Origin: Streptomyces sp. ACA25
GTDB lineage: Bacteria; Actinomycetota; Actinomycetes; Streptomycetales; Streptomycetaceae
Direction: 5' to 3'
NCBI RefSeq assembly: GCF_028200735.1
Contig: NZ_JAQKPV010000002.1
Coordinates: 186,001 to 250,000, forward strand
Length of the DNA: 64,000 nt
The position numbers and the translations under genes were made by a program. Below are positions 34,168 through 42,943 of the stretch, piece by piece (within the stretch, counting starts at the first letter, position 1; every line of letters starts with the position of its first letter). The notes under the pieces were generated by a model. The model did not search any database and was not told the origin of the DNA. It was given only the letters and a program-made list of their open reading frames with translations.

Positions 34168-35202
34168 CTAGTTGTCCGGGTGCGGCCAGGGATTCTTCTC
34201 GCAGGTGAGGCCGTTTATGGTCAGGAACTTGGTCTGCTGCATCATCACCGGCGCGGGCTCCCCCTCGCCGGGACACACCACGTGACCGTAGCCGAGCCGG
34301 TGCCCCACCTCATGGTTGATGAGCATCTGCCGGTAGCCGCGGATGTCGCCGTCGTACGTCTCGGCTCCCTGCGCCCAGCGCCAGCCGTTGATCATGACCC
34401 GCTCGGTGGAGGCGGAGTCGCAGGAGACGTTTTCCACCGTCACGTTCAGGCCGGACTTCGCGCACCACTCGGCAGTGGTGCCCGGGGTCGCCAGGGTGAC
34501 GACGAAGTCGTACTGGCCGGACGAAACCCGGGCAAAGCTGCGCTCGCCGTTGTTGCCCCAGCTGCGCGGGTCGCTCAGTGTCCGGTGCACGATCTCCGCG
34601 AACACCCCGGCGTCCCAGTCGGTCTCGGGCTCCACATCCACCCGGTAGCGCAGCAGCGTGGTGGCGTCCGGGTCCGCGGGCGGATCGCTGCCGGGCACCG
34701 GGACCAGCTCCCCCGAGCCGGCCAGCTCCGGATCCAGGTCGGACACCGAGTCCAGGTGCTCTTCGTAGGCCGGCTCCTGACCGTCCCGCCTCCCGGCCTC
34801 CACACCGCCCCCGCCGGCCGACTTGGGATCCGCGGAGGTGTCGCCCCGCTCGGCAGGGCCGGTGGCAGCCTCCTGTTCGGCATCCCCCACCTGCCCGGTG
34901 ACGGTGACGGCCAGCACCGTCACCACGGCCGCCGCGGTCACCCCGGTCAGGGACCGGCCCCAGCCGCCGGGCCGGTCCCCCGGCTCCCGCCGGGCAGCCG
35001 CCCGCCGGGAGCCGCCGGCGTGCCTGCGCGGGCCCGGCACGGCCGGGTCGGGCTCGGACGAGGAGGGAGGGGGTGCGCCGTAGTGCTGCTCGTCGAAGGC
35101 ATCGACGTAATCCTGTCGTGGCCCCTGCCGGGGGCCGGCTGTCCGCGGGGTCGTCACCCGGTCCGGGTCCGCTGTCCCGGCCGGGTGCTCGCGCCTCTCC
35201 AT
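34168..35202 (-). CDS. DUF3152 membrane-anchored protein with a metzincin-like zinc motif
   Basis: A 344-aa protein. A disordered cytoplasmic N-terminus (~90 residues) is followed by one transmembrane helix (LTGVTAAAVVTVLAVTVTG), a Gly/Glu-rich linker and an extracytoplasmic DUF3152 domain. The domain contains HEVGHRLGYGH, a metzincin-type zinc site (HExGHxLGxGH), so an extracellular zinc peptidase is likely although not proven for the family. Four cysteines may form disulfides. Start 35202 (MERREHPAG) has TGAGG six bases upstream, inside the end of the upstream hydrolase gene. The two are probably one operon. It matches Rv3207c next to MoeZ. Confidence 0.87.
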   Translation of the reverse strand: MERREHPAGTADPDRVTTPRTAGPRQGPRQDYVDAFDEQHYGAPPPSSSEPDPAVPGPRRHAGGSRRAAARREPGDRPGGWGRSLTGVTAAAVVTVLAVTVTGQVGDAEQEAATGPAERGDTSADPKSAGGGGVEAGRRDGQEPAYEEHLDSVSDLDPELAGSGELVPVPGSDPPADPDATTLLRYRVDVEPETDWDAGVFAEIVHRTLSDPRSWGNNGERSFARVSSGQYDFVVTLATPGTTAEWCAKSGLNVTVENVSCDSASTERVMINGWRWAQGAETYDGDIRGYRQMLINHEVGHRLGYGHVVCPGEGEPAPVMMQQTKFLTINGLTCEKNPWPHPDN

Positions 35203-35210
35203 GAGCGGCC

Positions 35211-36230
35211 TCAGCTCCCAGGTGCTTCGGCGGCGGGCCGGGTTCCCTGACCCGGGAGACGCGGGGACGGAGCGGGCTCCGCACCGGTGTCCGCCAGCAG
35301 TTCCCGGAAGGCGTCGGCGACGGCTTCCGGGTACTCCATCATCGCCATGTGACCGGCGTCCGGAAGGGCCAGCAGCCGGGACCGGCCGAAGGCCGCAGCG
35401 GCCCGGTCCGCCATCCGGTACGACACCACGCGGTCCCGGCCCCCGTACACCAGCAGGGTCGGGGCGAGGACCCGCTCGGCCTGCCGCCAGAGCGAGTACT
35501 GGCCGCCCAGCGTGTAGCTGTTCACGATCCCCCGCGCGGAACGGCTCAGCGAGTCCCAGAAGTACGGGAGGGACTGCCGCCGCTCGAGTTCCTCGATCGC
35601 CGCCCTGAGCTCCTCGGGTGCGATGCGCGCCGGATCCCCGTAACACAGCTGCAGTATTCCGCGAGCACGTTGCTCCAGGGAGGACTCCCGGGTCATCCGC
35701 CGGACCAGCCCGGCCACACCCGGCGCGGCCAGCAGCGCGGTGGGGAGCACGGCGCGCTGCGGCCTGCGCTCCGGCAGTGCGGGCGAGATGAGGGTGAGCG
35801 TCCGGATCAGATCGGGGCGGAGCGCGGCGACCCGGGTGGCCACGGCGCCGCCCAGGGAGTTGCCGAGCAGGTGCACGGGCCCGCGGTCGCTGGCCGCCAG
35901 GTAGCGCAGGACGGCTCTGGTGTGTCCGGCCACCGAGTAGTCACCGTCGTCCGGGGGCGGCGACGCCCCGAACCCGGGCAGGTCCAGCGCCTCGCACTCG
36001 ACGGTTCCGGCCAGCCGCTCCATCAGCGCGGACCAGTTCCGCGAGCTGCCGCCGAGACCGTGCACGAGGAGGGCCGGTTCCAGCTCGTCCCGCTCGGCAG
36101 CCCGGCGGCGCACCGCCAGGGCCGATCCCGGCAGGTCCAGACACCGGATCGTCTCGGCTTCCCGTACTCCCGGCCAGCCCTCCGCGGCGGCCAGCGCTGC
36201 CTCGGCACGCTGCTCTTGGGTCGGTGACAT
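35211..36230 (-). CDS. Alpha/beta hydrolase
   Basis: A 339-aa alpha/beta-hydrolase. The oxyanion motif is LLVHGLGGSSRNW, the nucleophile elbow GNSLGGAVAT, the acid YGGRDRVVS and the histidine PDAGHMAMMEYPEAV. No signal peptide is present. The substrate cannot be deduced. The stop lies eight bases before the DUF3152 start, implying co-transcription with that membrane protein. Confidence 0.88.
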   Translation of the reverse strand: MSPTQEQRAEAALAAAEGWPGVREAETIRCLDLPGSALAVRRRAAERDELEPALLVHGLGGSSRNWSALMERLAGTVECEALDLPGFGASPPPDDGDYSVAGHTRAVLRYLAASDRGPVHLLGNSLGGAVATRVAALRPDLIRTLTLISPALPERRPQRAVLPTALLAAPGVAGLVRRMTRESSLEQRARGILQLCYGDPARIAPEELRAAIEELERRQSLPYFWDSLSRSARGIVNSYTLGGQYSLWRQAERVLAPTLLVYGGRDRVVSYRMADRAAAAFGRSRLLALPDAGHMAMMEYPEAVADAFRELLADTGAEPAPSPRLPGQGTRPAAEAPGS

Positions 36231-36350
36231 GACGCAATACTACGAAGCGGGGCGGCCCGCATCCGCCTTGGCGGCGACGCCACGCCGTTCGCGTGTTGTT
36301 CCGGGGGCTCCTAGGCTGGAGCCACGCGCGTCCATACGGAGGTAGTGACC

Positions 36351-36572
36351 ATGCCGATCGACCCCACCGAACCGGACAGTCTCGAAGAGTTCCCCCACGA
36401 GGAGGAGAACTTGGACAACGAGGCATCGGAGGCCGACGCCGCGGAGCAGCGGGCCGAGCTGCTCGAGCACCGGGATGTCCCTCTCACCGGTCCGGTACCG
36501 GCCGAGGCGAACGCCGCGGATCTGGCGGAGCAGGCCCGCGTGGTGGAACTGGACGACGAGGACTACCGGTGA
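36351..36572 (+). CDS. Small acidic conserved protein of unknown function
   Basis: A 73-aa protein strongly rich in Glu and Asp (EEFPHEEENLDNEASEADAA), ending ARVVELDDEDYR. No domain is recognised. The ATG at 36351 has GGAGG eight bases upstream, which favours it over the GTG six bases earlier. It is divergent from the hydrolase gene. Confidence 0.7.
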   Translation: MPIDPTEPDSLEEFPHEEENLDNEASEADAAEQRAELLEHRDVPLTGPVPAEANAADLAEQARVVELDDEDYR

Positions 36573-36731
36573 ACGACGGGCCGGCCCGGGCCTCGCGGCG
36601 ACCCGTTCGCTTGTCCACGGAGTGAAATGCTCGTCTCGCGATGCACGGAGGAGGGTTACCCGACCGTACGATTGCGGCCGGAGCGCATGACCCCAGCACC
36701 CGCAGCGCACTGAACCGAAATGGGAGGCGGC

Positions 36732-37361
36732 GTGACAGCCATCGATCACACCGAGGCACGCCCCCGCGGCACCCGATTGCCGCGCCGAGCCCGACGTAAC
36801 CAGCTCCTGGGCGCGGCCCAGGAGGTGTTCGTCGCCCAGGGCTACCACGCCGCAGCGATGGACGACATCGCCGACCGGGCCGGTGTCAGCAAGCCGGTGC
36901 TCTATCAGCACTTCCCCGGCAAGCTCGAGCTCTACCTGGCTCTGCTCGGCCAGCACTGCGACGCGCTGGTCGCCACCGTGCGGCACGCGCTCGTGTCCAC
37001 CAGCGACAACAAACAGCGCATTGCCGCGACCATGGACGCCTACTTCGACTACGTCGAGCAGGAGGGCGGCGCGTTCCGGCTGGTCTTCGAGTCCGACCTG
37101 ACGAACGAGCCCGCGGTGCGGGAACGCGTCGACAAGGTCTCACTGGACTGCGCGGAGCTGGTCAGCCCGCTGATCGCGGAGGACACCGACCTGCCGGAGG
37201 ACGAGTCGATGCTGCTGGCGGTGAGCCTGTGCGGACTGGCCCAGATCACCGCCCGCTACTGGCTGGGCTCCGGCCGCCGGATCCCCCGGGACACGGCGAA
37301 GAGCCTGACCGCCTCCCTGGCCTGGCGCGGCATCGCCGGCTTCCCCATGCAGCACGACTGA
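36732..37361 (+). CDS. TetR family transcriptional regulator
   Basis: A 209-aa TetR-type repressor. The N-terminal helix-turn-helix is clear (MDDIADRAGVSKPVLYQHFP), and the C-terminal domain is helical with an IAATMDAYFDYVEQEGGAFR stretch. The GTG start at 36732 is preferred because GGAGG lies four bases upstream; an ATG at 36720 is the alternative. The regulated genes are unknown. The order TetR then DUF3107 is the same as Rv3208-Rv3208A. Confidence 0.93.
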   Translation: MTAIDHTEARPRGTRLPRRARRNQLLGAAQEVFVAQGYHAAAMDDIADRAGVSKPVLYQHFPGKLELYLALLGQHCDALVATVRHALVSTSDNKQRIAATMDAYFDYVEQEGGAFRLVFESDLTNEPAVRERVDKVSLDCAELVSPLIAEDTDLPEDESMLLAVSLCGLAQITARYWLGSGRRIPRDTAKSLTASLAWRGIAGFPMQHD

Positions 37362-37477
37362 GGGGTGTTCGCTCTCGGCGTGGCCGACCCGGCAGGGTCG
37401 TCGGCCCCGCGCGGCTACGCTGGGCGGGTACGGCGCGGGCCACCGCGCACGTCACGAAGCATGCGGAGGGACAAGCC

Positions 37478-37705
37478 GTGGAGATCAAGATCGGCGTTCA
37501 GCACACGCCGCGCGAGATCGTTCTCGAGAGCGGACAGTCTGGCGAGGAGGTGGAGCGCGCGGTGAACGAGGCGCTCTCCGGCGGCAGCAATCTGCTCAGC
37601 CTCACCGACGAGCGCGGTCGCAAGGTGCTGGTCCCCGCGGACCGGGTGGCCTACGTGGAGATCGGCGAGCAGGTGTCGCGCAAGGTGGGCTTCGGCGCGC
37701 TCTGA
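37478..37705 (+). CDS. DUF3107 family protein
   Basis: A 75-aa protein of the actinobacteria-specific DUF3107 family (VEIKIGVQHTPREIVLESG ... ERGRKVLVPADRVAYVEIG). The GTG start at 37478 has GGAGGG seven bases upstream. It follows the TetR gene and is followed by a strong terminator. Function is unknown. Confidence 0.88.
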   Translation: MEIKIGVQHTPREIVLESGQSGEEVERAVNEALSGGSNLLSLTDERGRKVLVPADRVAYVEIGEQVSRKVGFGAL

Positions 37706-37740
37706 GCCGGACGGCGTTCGCGCCCCGGCGCGGATTGGCG

Positions 37741-37775
37741 AGACGGCGGCCGGAGGATTCCTCCGGCCGCCGTTT
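37741..37775 (+). terminator. Intrinsic terminator after the DUF3107 gene
   Basis: A 13-bp perfect GC stem (37744-37756 with 37760-37772) with a 3-base loop is extended outward by A-T, G-T and A-T pairs into a short T run. Confidence 0.8.
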
Positions 37776-37835
37776 CGCGGACCGGCTCCCAGGGGTAGGA
37801 CGCAGGCGTCCGAACTGCCCCCTACGGGAGGTCTC

Positions 37836-38120
37836 ATGGTCTGGGAAACGCTCGGCTCGATCGTCCTCGGACTCGCCGTGGCGTTCGCCGCCACCCACTG
37901 GCGCCCCACACGTTTCCCGCATCACACCCTCGCCCTGGCCACCGGAGCGGGAGCCGCGCTGTTCGGGGGCGTGCTCGCCCGTGCCGTGCTCGGTCCCGGC
38001 CACGCGGCAGCCACCATGACCATCGCCCTGGCAGTGAGCGTCGCCCTGGTGTCGCTGCTGGTCCGCCCGCGGCCCACCGGGCGCAACCAGTACGTCACCT
38101 CCCGGCCGGCCCGCGGCTGA
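37836..38120 (+). CDS. Small membrane protein, about three transmembrane segments
   Basis: A 94-aa hydrophobic protein: TLGSIVLGLAVAFAATHW, then ALATGAGAALFGGVLARAVL, then MTIALAVSVALVSLLV, with a basic C-terminus. The ATG at 37836 has GGGAGG four to five bases upstream. The family is not recognised. Confidence 0.75.
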   Translation: MVWETLGSIVLGLAVAFAATHWRPTRFPHHTLALATGAGAALFGGVLARAVLGPGHAAATMTIALAVSVALVSLLVRPRPTGRNQYVTSRPARG

Positions 38121-38175
38121 GGGGCCGTCCGGGCCGAGCGTGCACCGGCCCCCGCGGCCCCGTAGGCTCACCGCC

Positions 38176-38778
38176 GTGGATGTGCGAGGGCCGGTCGAGG
38201 AACAGCTGACGTCTGCGCTGGGCGAGCCGGAGGCGCGGGCCTCCGTGACCTTCCTGGGCACCGACCGGATCGAGGTGCTCCGCTGGATCACCGCCGGGAC
38301 GGGCCCCGAGCCACCCGTCGTGCGGTACGCCACCCTCGGGATGTCCGCGGCTCCGATGGCCGATCCCACGGCGGGCGTCGCCGATCCGGACCGCGGGCCG
38401 CGCGCCGAGCTGCTGCTCACGCTGCGGGCCGGCCGGGCCGGGACGGACCAGGTGCTGCGTCCGCTCGCGGTGCTCGCCGCCGCCCCCCAGGTGGAGGGTG
38501 TGGTGGTCGCCCCGGGCGCGTCGCTGGACGTCGGCTCACCTCTGTGGCCCGGGGCCCCGTACACCTCCGTGCTGGTCGGCGCGTCCGGCGGTCTCGTCCC
38601 CGATCTGGTCCTGCCCACGCCGCTGGACCCGGTCCGGTTCTTTCCCCTGCTGCCCATGACCCCCAATGAGGCAGCATGGAAGCGCGTGCACGGAAGCGAG
38701 GCGCTGGAGGAGCGATGGCTGACGCATGGCACGGATCTGCGCGACCCCGGCCGGATTTCGGTTCCACTGACCGGGTGA
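38176..38778 (+). CDS. Suppressor-of-fused (SUFU) domain protein
   Basis: A 200-aa protein that resembles bacterial SUFU-domain proteins, whose role is unknown outside some immunity proteins of contact systems. Visible stretches are VVRYATLGMSAAPM, RAELLLTLRAG and the C-terminal FFPLLPMTPNEAAWKRVHGS. No toxin gene adjoins it. The GTG start at 38176 has no strong Shine-Dalgarno. Confidence 0.72.
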   Translation: MDVRGPVEEQLTSALGEPEARASVTFLGTDRIEVLRWITAGTGPEPPVVRYATLGMSAAPMADPTAGVADPDRGPRAELLLTLRAGRAGTDQVLRPLAVLAAAPQVEGVVVAPGASLDVGSPLWPGAPYTSVLVGASGGLVPDLVLPTPLDPVRFFPLLPMTPNEAAWKRVHGSEALEERWLTHGTDLRDPGRISVPLTG

Positions 38779-38815
38779 CTGTCCTTGACGCGGGGCCGGT
38801 CCGCGAGGAGCGTGG

Positions 38816-39460
38816 GTGCCCATGAGGGGCGAACCGAGTTGCCCGAAGTGCGGTGGCCGGGTACGGGCACCCGGCCTCTTCTCCGATTACTGGCAGTGCT
38901 CGGTGCACGGTGCCGTGCACCCGCTCCAGCCGGTCATGCCACCCAGCGTGGAAGCGCTCGGTGTGGTCGTGAACCGCACCCACGTGCCGGTGTGGATGCC
39001 CTGGCCACTGCCGGTGGGCTGGCTGTTCACCGGCGTCGCGTCGGCCGGCGACGACCGCAGCGGTGGGCGGGCGACCGCCGTCGCCTGCTCGGGGCCGGCA
39101 CCGCTGGGCGGCCCCGGTGAGCTGCTGCTGATCGCCGAGGAGCTGGGCGTCGGCCTCGGGGCGCGGCACGCCGGCATTACCGGCCCCGATCCCGCTCCGT
39201 ACATCCGGGTCGACCAGCCCCCGCATGCCAAGGTGCTGGCGGCCGGCCGCCTCACCCCGCTGTGGAACGTCAGCGGCGCCCCGCCCGACCGGGCCGTGTT
39301 CGCGGGCGAGGCCCGCGGGCTCTGGCTGTGGGCCGTCGTCTGGCCGGAGCAGTCCGGGCTGCTCATGTACGACGAGCTGGTACTGACCGACCTGCGCGAG
39401 GCGGGGGCCGAGTCGGAGCTCATCCCGTGCGGGGCGATCTCCCCCCAGCTGCTCGCCTGA
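38816..39460 (+). CDS. DUF6758 family protein with an N-terminal zinc-ribbon-like motif
   Basis: A 214-aa protein that starts with a zinc-ribbon-like pattern (CPKCGG ... YWQCSVHG). The rest is a mixed domain with LLLIAEELGVGLGARHAG and LWLWAVVWPEQSGLLMYDEL. It is conserved in Streptomyces; function unknown. The GTG at 38816 has GAGGAG five bases upstream; the ATG at 38822 is also possible. Confidence 0.78.
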   Translation: MPMRGEPSCPKCGGRVRAPGLFSDYWQCSVHGAVHPLQPVMPPSVEALGVVVNRTHVPVWMPWPLPVGWLFTGVASAGDDRSGGRATAVACSGPAPLGGPGELLLIAEELGVGLGARHAGITGPDPAPYIRVDQPPHAKVLAAGRLTPLWNVSGAPPDRAVFAGEARGLWLWAVVWPEQSGLLMYDELVLTDLREAGAESELIPCGAISPQLLA

Positions 39461-39527
39461 CGGTCCGGGGCGGCGCACCGATACCCTGGGGTCGACCTGT
39501 CCGTGCCGCCCCTGGGAGAGCCGCGCC

Positions 39528-40370
39528 GTGCGCATCGATCTGCACACCCACTCCACGGCTTCCGACGGCACCGACTCCCCCGCCGAGCTGGTCCGTGCCG
39601 CGGCGGCGGCCGGCCTGGACGTAGTGGCTCTGACCGACCACGACACGGTGGCCGGCCTGGAGGAAGCAGCCGCCGCGCTGCCTGCCGGGCTCACTCTGGT
39701 CCCCGGCTGCGAGCTGTCCTGCCGGCTCGGCCCGGTCAGCCTGCACATGCTCGGCTACCTCTTCGACCCGACGGAGCCCCGGCTGGCCCGGGAGCGGGAA
39801 CTGTTGCACGACGACCGGGTACCGCGGGCCCGCGCCATGGTGGCCAAGCTGCGCGAGCTCGGCGCCCCGGTCACCTGGGAACGCGTCCGTGCCCTGGCGG
39901 ACGGCGCGGTGGGCCGCCCGCACATCGCCACGGCGATGGTGGAGGCGGGCGTGATCGGCAGTGTCTCCGAGGCCTTCACCCAGGAGTGGATCGCCGACGG
40001 GGGGCGAGCGCACGTGGACAAGCACGAGCTGGACGCACTCACCGCGGTGCGTCTCATCCGTGAGGCCGGCGGGGTCGCGGTCTTCGCCCACCCCTTCGCG
40101 GTCAAGCGGGGCAGGACCGTCCCGGAGAGCGCCCTGGCCGAACTCGCCGCCGCCGGACTCGACGGCCTCGAGGTCGACCACATGGACCATGACGCGGCGG
40201 CCCGCGCCCGGCTGCGCGGCCTGGCCGCCGATCTCGGCCTGCTGACGACCGGCTCCAGCGACTACCACGGCAGCCGCAAGACCTGTCTGCCGGGCGAGCA
40301 CACCACGGCTCCCGACGTGTACGCCGAGATCGCAGCCCGCGGCTCCGGGGCACGGCCGGTCACGGCCTGA
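39528..40370 (+). CDS. PHP-domain phosphoesterase
   Basis: A 280-aa PHP-fold metal-dependent phosphoesterase. The ligand motifs are all present: DLHTHSTASDG, VALTDHDTV, GCELS, GRPHIA, FAHPF and SSDYHG. The closest characterised relatives (RNase AM/YciV type) hydrolyse 3',5'-nucleoside bisphosphates and trim short RNA ends, so a similar activity is likely. The GTG start is at 39528. The marC gene follows after 41 bases, probably in the same operon. Confidence 0.9.
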   Translation: MRIDLHTHSTASDGTDSPAELVRAAAAAGLDVVALTDHDTVAGLEEAAAALPAGLTLVPGCELSCRLGPVSLHMLGYLFDPTEPRLARERELLHDDRVPRARAMVAKLRELGAPVTWERVRALADGAVGRPHIATAMVEAGVIGSVSEAFTQEWIADGGRAHVDKHELDALTAVRLIREAGGVAVFAHPFAVKRGRTVPESALAELAAAGLDGLEVDHMDHDAAARARLRGLAADLGLLTTGSSDYHGSRKTCLPGEHTTAPDVYAEIAARGSGARPVTA

Positions 40371-40411
40371 CCCGCTTCCGCCCTCACCTTCCACCGCTTC
40401 CGAGGCTCCAC

Positions 40412-41023
40412 GTGTTCGACTTCGCCCTGTTCGGCTCCGTCTTCGTCACCCTGTTCGTCATCATGGACCCACCGGGGACCACCCCGATCTTCCTCGCCCT
40501 GACCTCCGGCCGTCCCGTCAAAGTACAGCGCCGGATGGCTTGGCAGGCGTCCCTGGTGGCGCTCGGCGTGATCACCGTCTTCGGCCTCGCGGGCCACCAG
40601 ATCCTGGACTACCTCGGGGTGTCGCTGCCCGCCCTGATGATCGCCGGTGGTCTGCTGCTGCTGCTGGTGGCGCTCGATCTGCTGACCGGCAAGACCGATG
40701 AGCCCACCCAGACCAAGGACGTCAACGTGGCCCTTGTTCCGCTGGGCATGCCCTTGCTCGCCGGGCCCGGCGCGATCGTCACGGTGATCCTCGCGGTGCA
40801 GAACGCCGACAGCGCCTGGGACCACAGTGCGGTCTGGGCCGCCATCGCCGTCATGCACCTCGTCCTCTGGCTGACGATGCGCTACTCGCTCCTCATCGTC
40901 CGGGTGATCAAGGACGGCGGCGTGGTGCTGGTGACCCGGCTGTCGGGCATGCTGCTGTCGGCGATCGCGGTCCAGCAGATAGCCAACGGGGTGATCGGCT
41001 TCCTCGAGGCGGGCACCGGCTGA
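40412..41023 (+). CDS. MarC family integral membrane protein
   Basis: A 203-aa protein with six predicted transmembrane helices. It has the MarC-type N-terminus (FVIMDPPGTTPIFLALT) and the central PLGMPLLAGPGAIVTVI motif. The family is widespread; its transport substrate is unsettled and the old link to multiple antibiotic resistance is not supported by its name. The GTG start is at 40412. Confidence 0.9.
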   Translation: MFDFALFGSVFVTLFVIMDPPGTTPIFLALTSGRPVKVQRRMAWQASLVALGVITVFGLAGHQILDYLGVSLPALMIAGGLLLLLVALDLLTGKTDEPTQTKDVNVALVPLGMPLLAGPGAIVTVILAVQNADSAWDHSAVWAAIAVMHLVLWLTMRYSLLIVRVIKDGGVVLVTRLSGMLLSAIAVQQIANGVIGFLEAGTG

Positions 41024-41036
41024 GCTGCGGGCCAGG

Positions 41037-41897
41037 TCAGGAACGCGCCCCCACGCCCGCCCAGAAGTCGAGCATCGCGGTCGCCGTGGCCACCGGCCGG
41101 TCGACATTCGGGGAGTGTTCGGCTCCCTTGATCACCGAACGGTGCGCGTTCAGGCGCTGCGCCATCTCGTCCATCGCCGGCACCGGCCAGGCCTCGTCGC
41201 GCTCCCCGGAGAGCACGTGCACGGGGAGGCCCGCGGCGGCCAGCCGGTCGACCCGGTCCGGCTCACGGCGCAGCGTACGGCCGGTGGTGCGCAACTGGGC
41301 CGGCCTTCCTGCCAGCCAGCGCTGCCGCAGAAAATCTGTGACCTCGTTCTCCTCGGCGACCGGGTTCCACACCCGCCACACCCCGCTCGGCCCGAGGACC
41401 GGGAGCCCTCCGCACAGCATCCGCACCTTCCACCTCTGCCGACGGGTGATCCGGCCCGGCCCGGAGCTCATCAGCGTGAGCGAGGCGAACGGCATCGTCC
41501 GGCCGTGCGCCGCCGCCCGGAGGACGGCTCCGCGGGAGATCAGCCCTCCCAGGGAGTGCCCGACCAGGTGTACCGGCCCGTGCTCACGGAGCTCGGCCGC
41601 CTGTGCGAGCACGTCCTCGGCCAGCGCCCCGAGCCGGTAGGCCGCCCGTTCCGCCGGACCGGGGGTCTCGAACTGTCCCCGGCCGTCAACGGCGACCGCC
41701 CGGTAGCCGGCGGCTGCCAGCGGGCCGAGAAGCGCGATGAAGTCTTCCTTGCTGCCGGTGTAGCCGGGTACCAACAGGGCGGTGCCCGACGGGTCGGCCC
41801 CGGGACCGGCGTCCAGCACGGCGAACTCCCCGCGCCGGGTGGGGAGCCGACGGGCGCGCACCCCGCCGGGCGGCTGGATGAAGGGGGGTCTGCTCAC
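41037..41897 (-). CDS. Alpha/beta fold hydrolase
   Basis: A 286-aa alpha/beta-hydrolase. It has LLVPGYTGSKEDF as oxyanion loop, GHSLGGLISRGA as nucleophile elbow, SGERDEAWP with the acid and KGAEHSPNVDRP with the histidine. No signal peptide. Substrate unknown. It ends 13 bases from the convergent marC stop. Confidence 0.88.
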   Translation of the reverse strand: MSRPPFIQPPGGVRARRLPTRRGEFAVLDAGPGADPSGTALLVPGYTGSKEDFIALLGPLAAAGYRAVAVDGRGQFETPGPAERAAYRLGALAEDVLAQAAELREHGPVHLVGHSLGGLISRGAVLRAAAHGRTMPFASLTLMSSGPGRITRRQRWKVRMLCGGLPVLGPSGVWRVWNPVAEENEVTDFLRQRWLAGRPAQLRTTGRTLRREPDRVDRLAAAGLPVHVLSGERDEAWPVPAMDEMAQRLNAHRSVIKGAEHSPNVDRPVATATAMLDFWAGVGARS

Positions 41898-42118
41898 CCC
41901 ACGACTCTATCCGGAGAGCCTTCCGGCGCGGGGCGGGCACCGTGCCGGTCCCCCCGCATTCCGCCACACCCGGGGAGCATCGTCACGGAACATGCGGGTA
42001 CGTCCGTGGGGCGAGGGTTTCCGCACCTGGCACGGTTCACGCGGGTGCCGCGAGCCCGGGTGCTGTCAGTGCCGCTCACTACGCTCGCGCATACGACCGA
42101 CCGGGAAGGGCAGGACCG

Positions 42119-42892
42119 ATGAGACCGCTGGATCACGACCGTTACTGCACCGAAGTGGTCACGCAAACAAGGCAGTTCGCAGCACAGCTGAGCACAGCGC
42201 AGCTGTCGCTCCCCGTCCCGGCCTGTCCGGGGTGGACTCTGGCCGACCTGGGGCGGCATGTCGGGGGCAATCTGCGGACGGTCGGGACGGCGGTGCTCAC
42301 CGGCCGCCCGGTGGACGACACCGGCAGCCAGGTGCCCGGCGCCTCCGGGCCGGCCGACAACGATCCGGTGGCGATGGAGGCCTGGCTCCTCACGGAGGCG
42401 GACCGGTTCGCGTCCGCAATGCTGGCCGCGGGCCCGGCGGCCGAAGTGCAGGTGTGGGGCATCGAGGGCACCACGGCCTTCTGGGCCCGCCGGGCGGCAC
42501 ACGACGTGGTGGTGCACCGGGCGGATGTGGCCGCCGCACTCGGCTCCGCCTACCACGTCGCCCCGGACATGGCCGCCGACGCGATCGACGAGCTCCTCGA
42601 GCTGTTCGAGGGGGAGGATGTGGAGCTGGGGCCGGCCGGCCGGAGCATCCACCTGCATGCGACGGACACCGGGGGCACCGAGGAGCGGGCAGCCGAGTGG
42701 TTCATCGAACTGGACGACGAGGGCTTCGGCTGGCGACGGGCGCACGGCCGGGCCACGGTGACGCTGCGCGGACCGCTCAGTGACCTGCTGCGGGTGTTCC
42801 ACCGGCGGCTGCCGCCCCGCAGCGAAGGTCTCGAGGTACTGGGTGAGACCGCGCTGCTGGACCGCTGGCTGCAGCAGGTCGCGCTCCGCTGA
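42119..42892 (+). CDS. Maleylpyruvate-isomerase family, mycothiol-dependent-enzyme-like protein
   Basis: A 257-aa DinB-fold protein with the MDMPI N-terminal domain (SLPVPACPGWTLADLGRHVG) and a C-terminal SCP-like domain. Members use mycothiol or form related thiol-transferase folds. The usual metal-binding E-x3-H of the family reads D-x3-H here (AAHDVVVHRADV), so metal binding is uncertain. The ATG at 42119 is chosen because the family motif begins ~15 residues in and a purine-rich GGGAAGGGCAGG precedes it. Confidence 0.85.
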   Translation: MRPLDHDRYCTEVVTQTRQFAAQLSTAQLSLPVPACPGWTLADLGRHVGGNLRTVGTAVLTGRPVDDTGSQVPGASGPADNDPVAMEAWLLTEADRFASAMLAAGPAAEVQVWGIEGTTAFWARRAAHDVVVHRADVAAALGSAYHVAPDMAADAIDELLELFEGEDVELGPAGRSIHLHATDTGGTEERAAEWFIELDDEGFGWRRAHGRATVTLRGPLSDLLRVFHRRLPPRSEGLEVLGETALLDRWLQQVALR

Positions 42893-42898
42893 GCCGCG

Positions 42899-42926
42899 CC
42901 CCGGGACGGGAGGTGCGGTCCCGGGG
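42899..42926. terminator. Hairpin between convergent genes
   Basis: A perfect 9-bp stem (42899-42907 with 42918-42926) with a 10-base loop lies between the MDMPI-family stop and the DEAD-box helicase stop. Confidence 0.6.
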
Positions 42927-42943
42927 GAGGGTTGTGCCCGAGG

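Noticed and set aside
33890-34171. Possible small gene in the 530-base gap
   Set aside because: The frames here are Arg/Ala/Pro-rich, lack a ribosome-binding site and do not resemble any family.
38176-38778. SUFU-domain protein as an immunity gene of a contact-dependent toxin system
   Set aside because: No secreted polymorphic toxin or secretion gene is adjacent; the neighbours are housekeeping-type genes.
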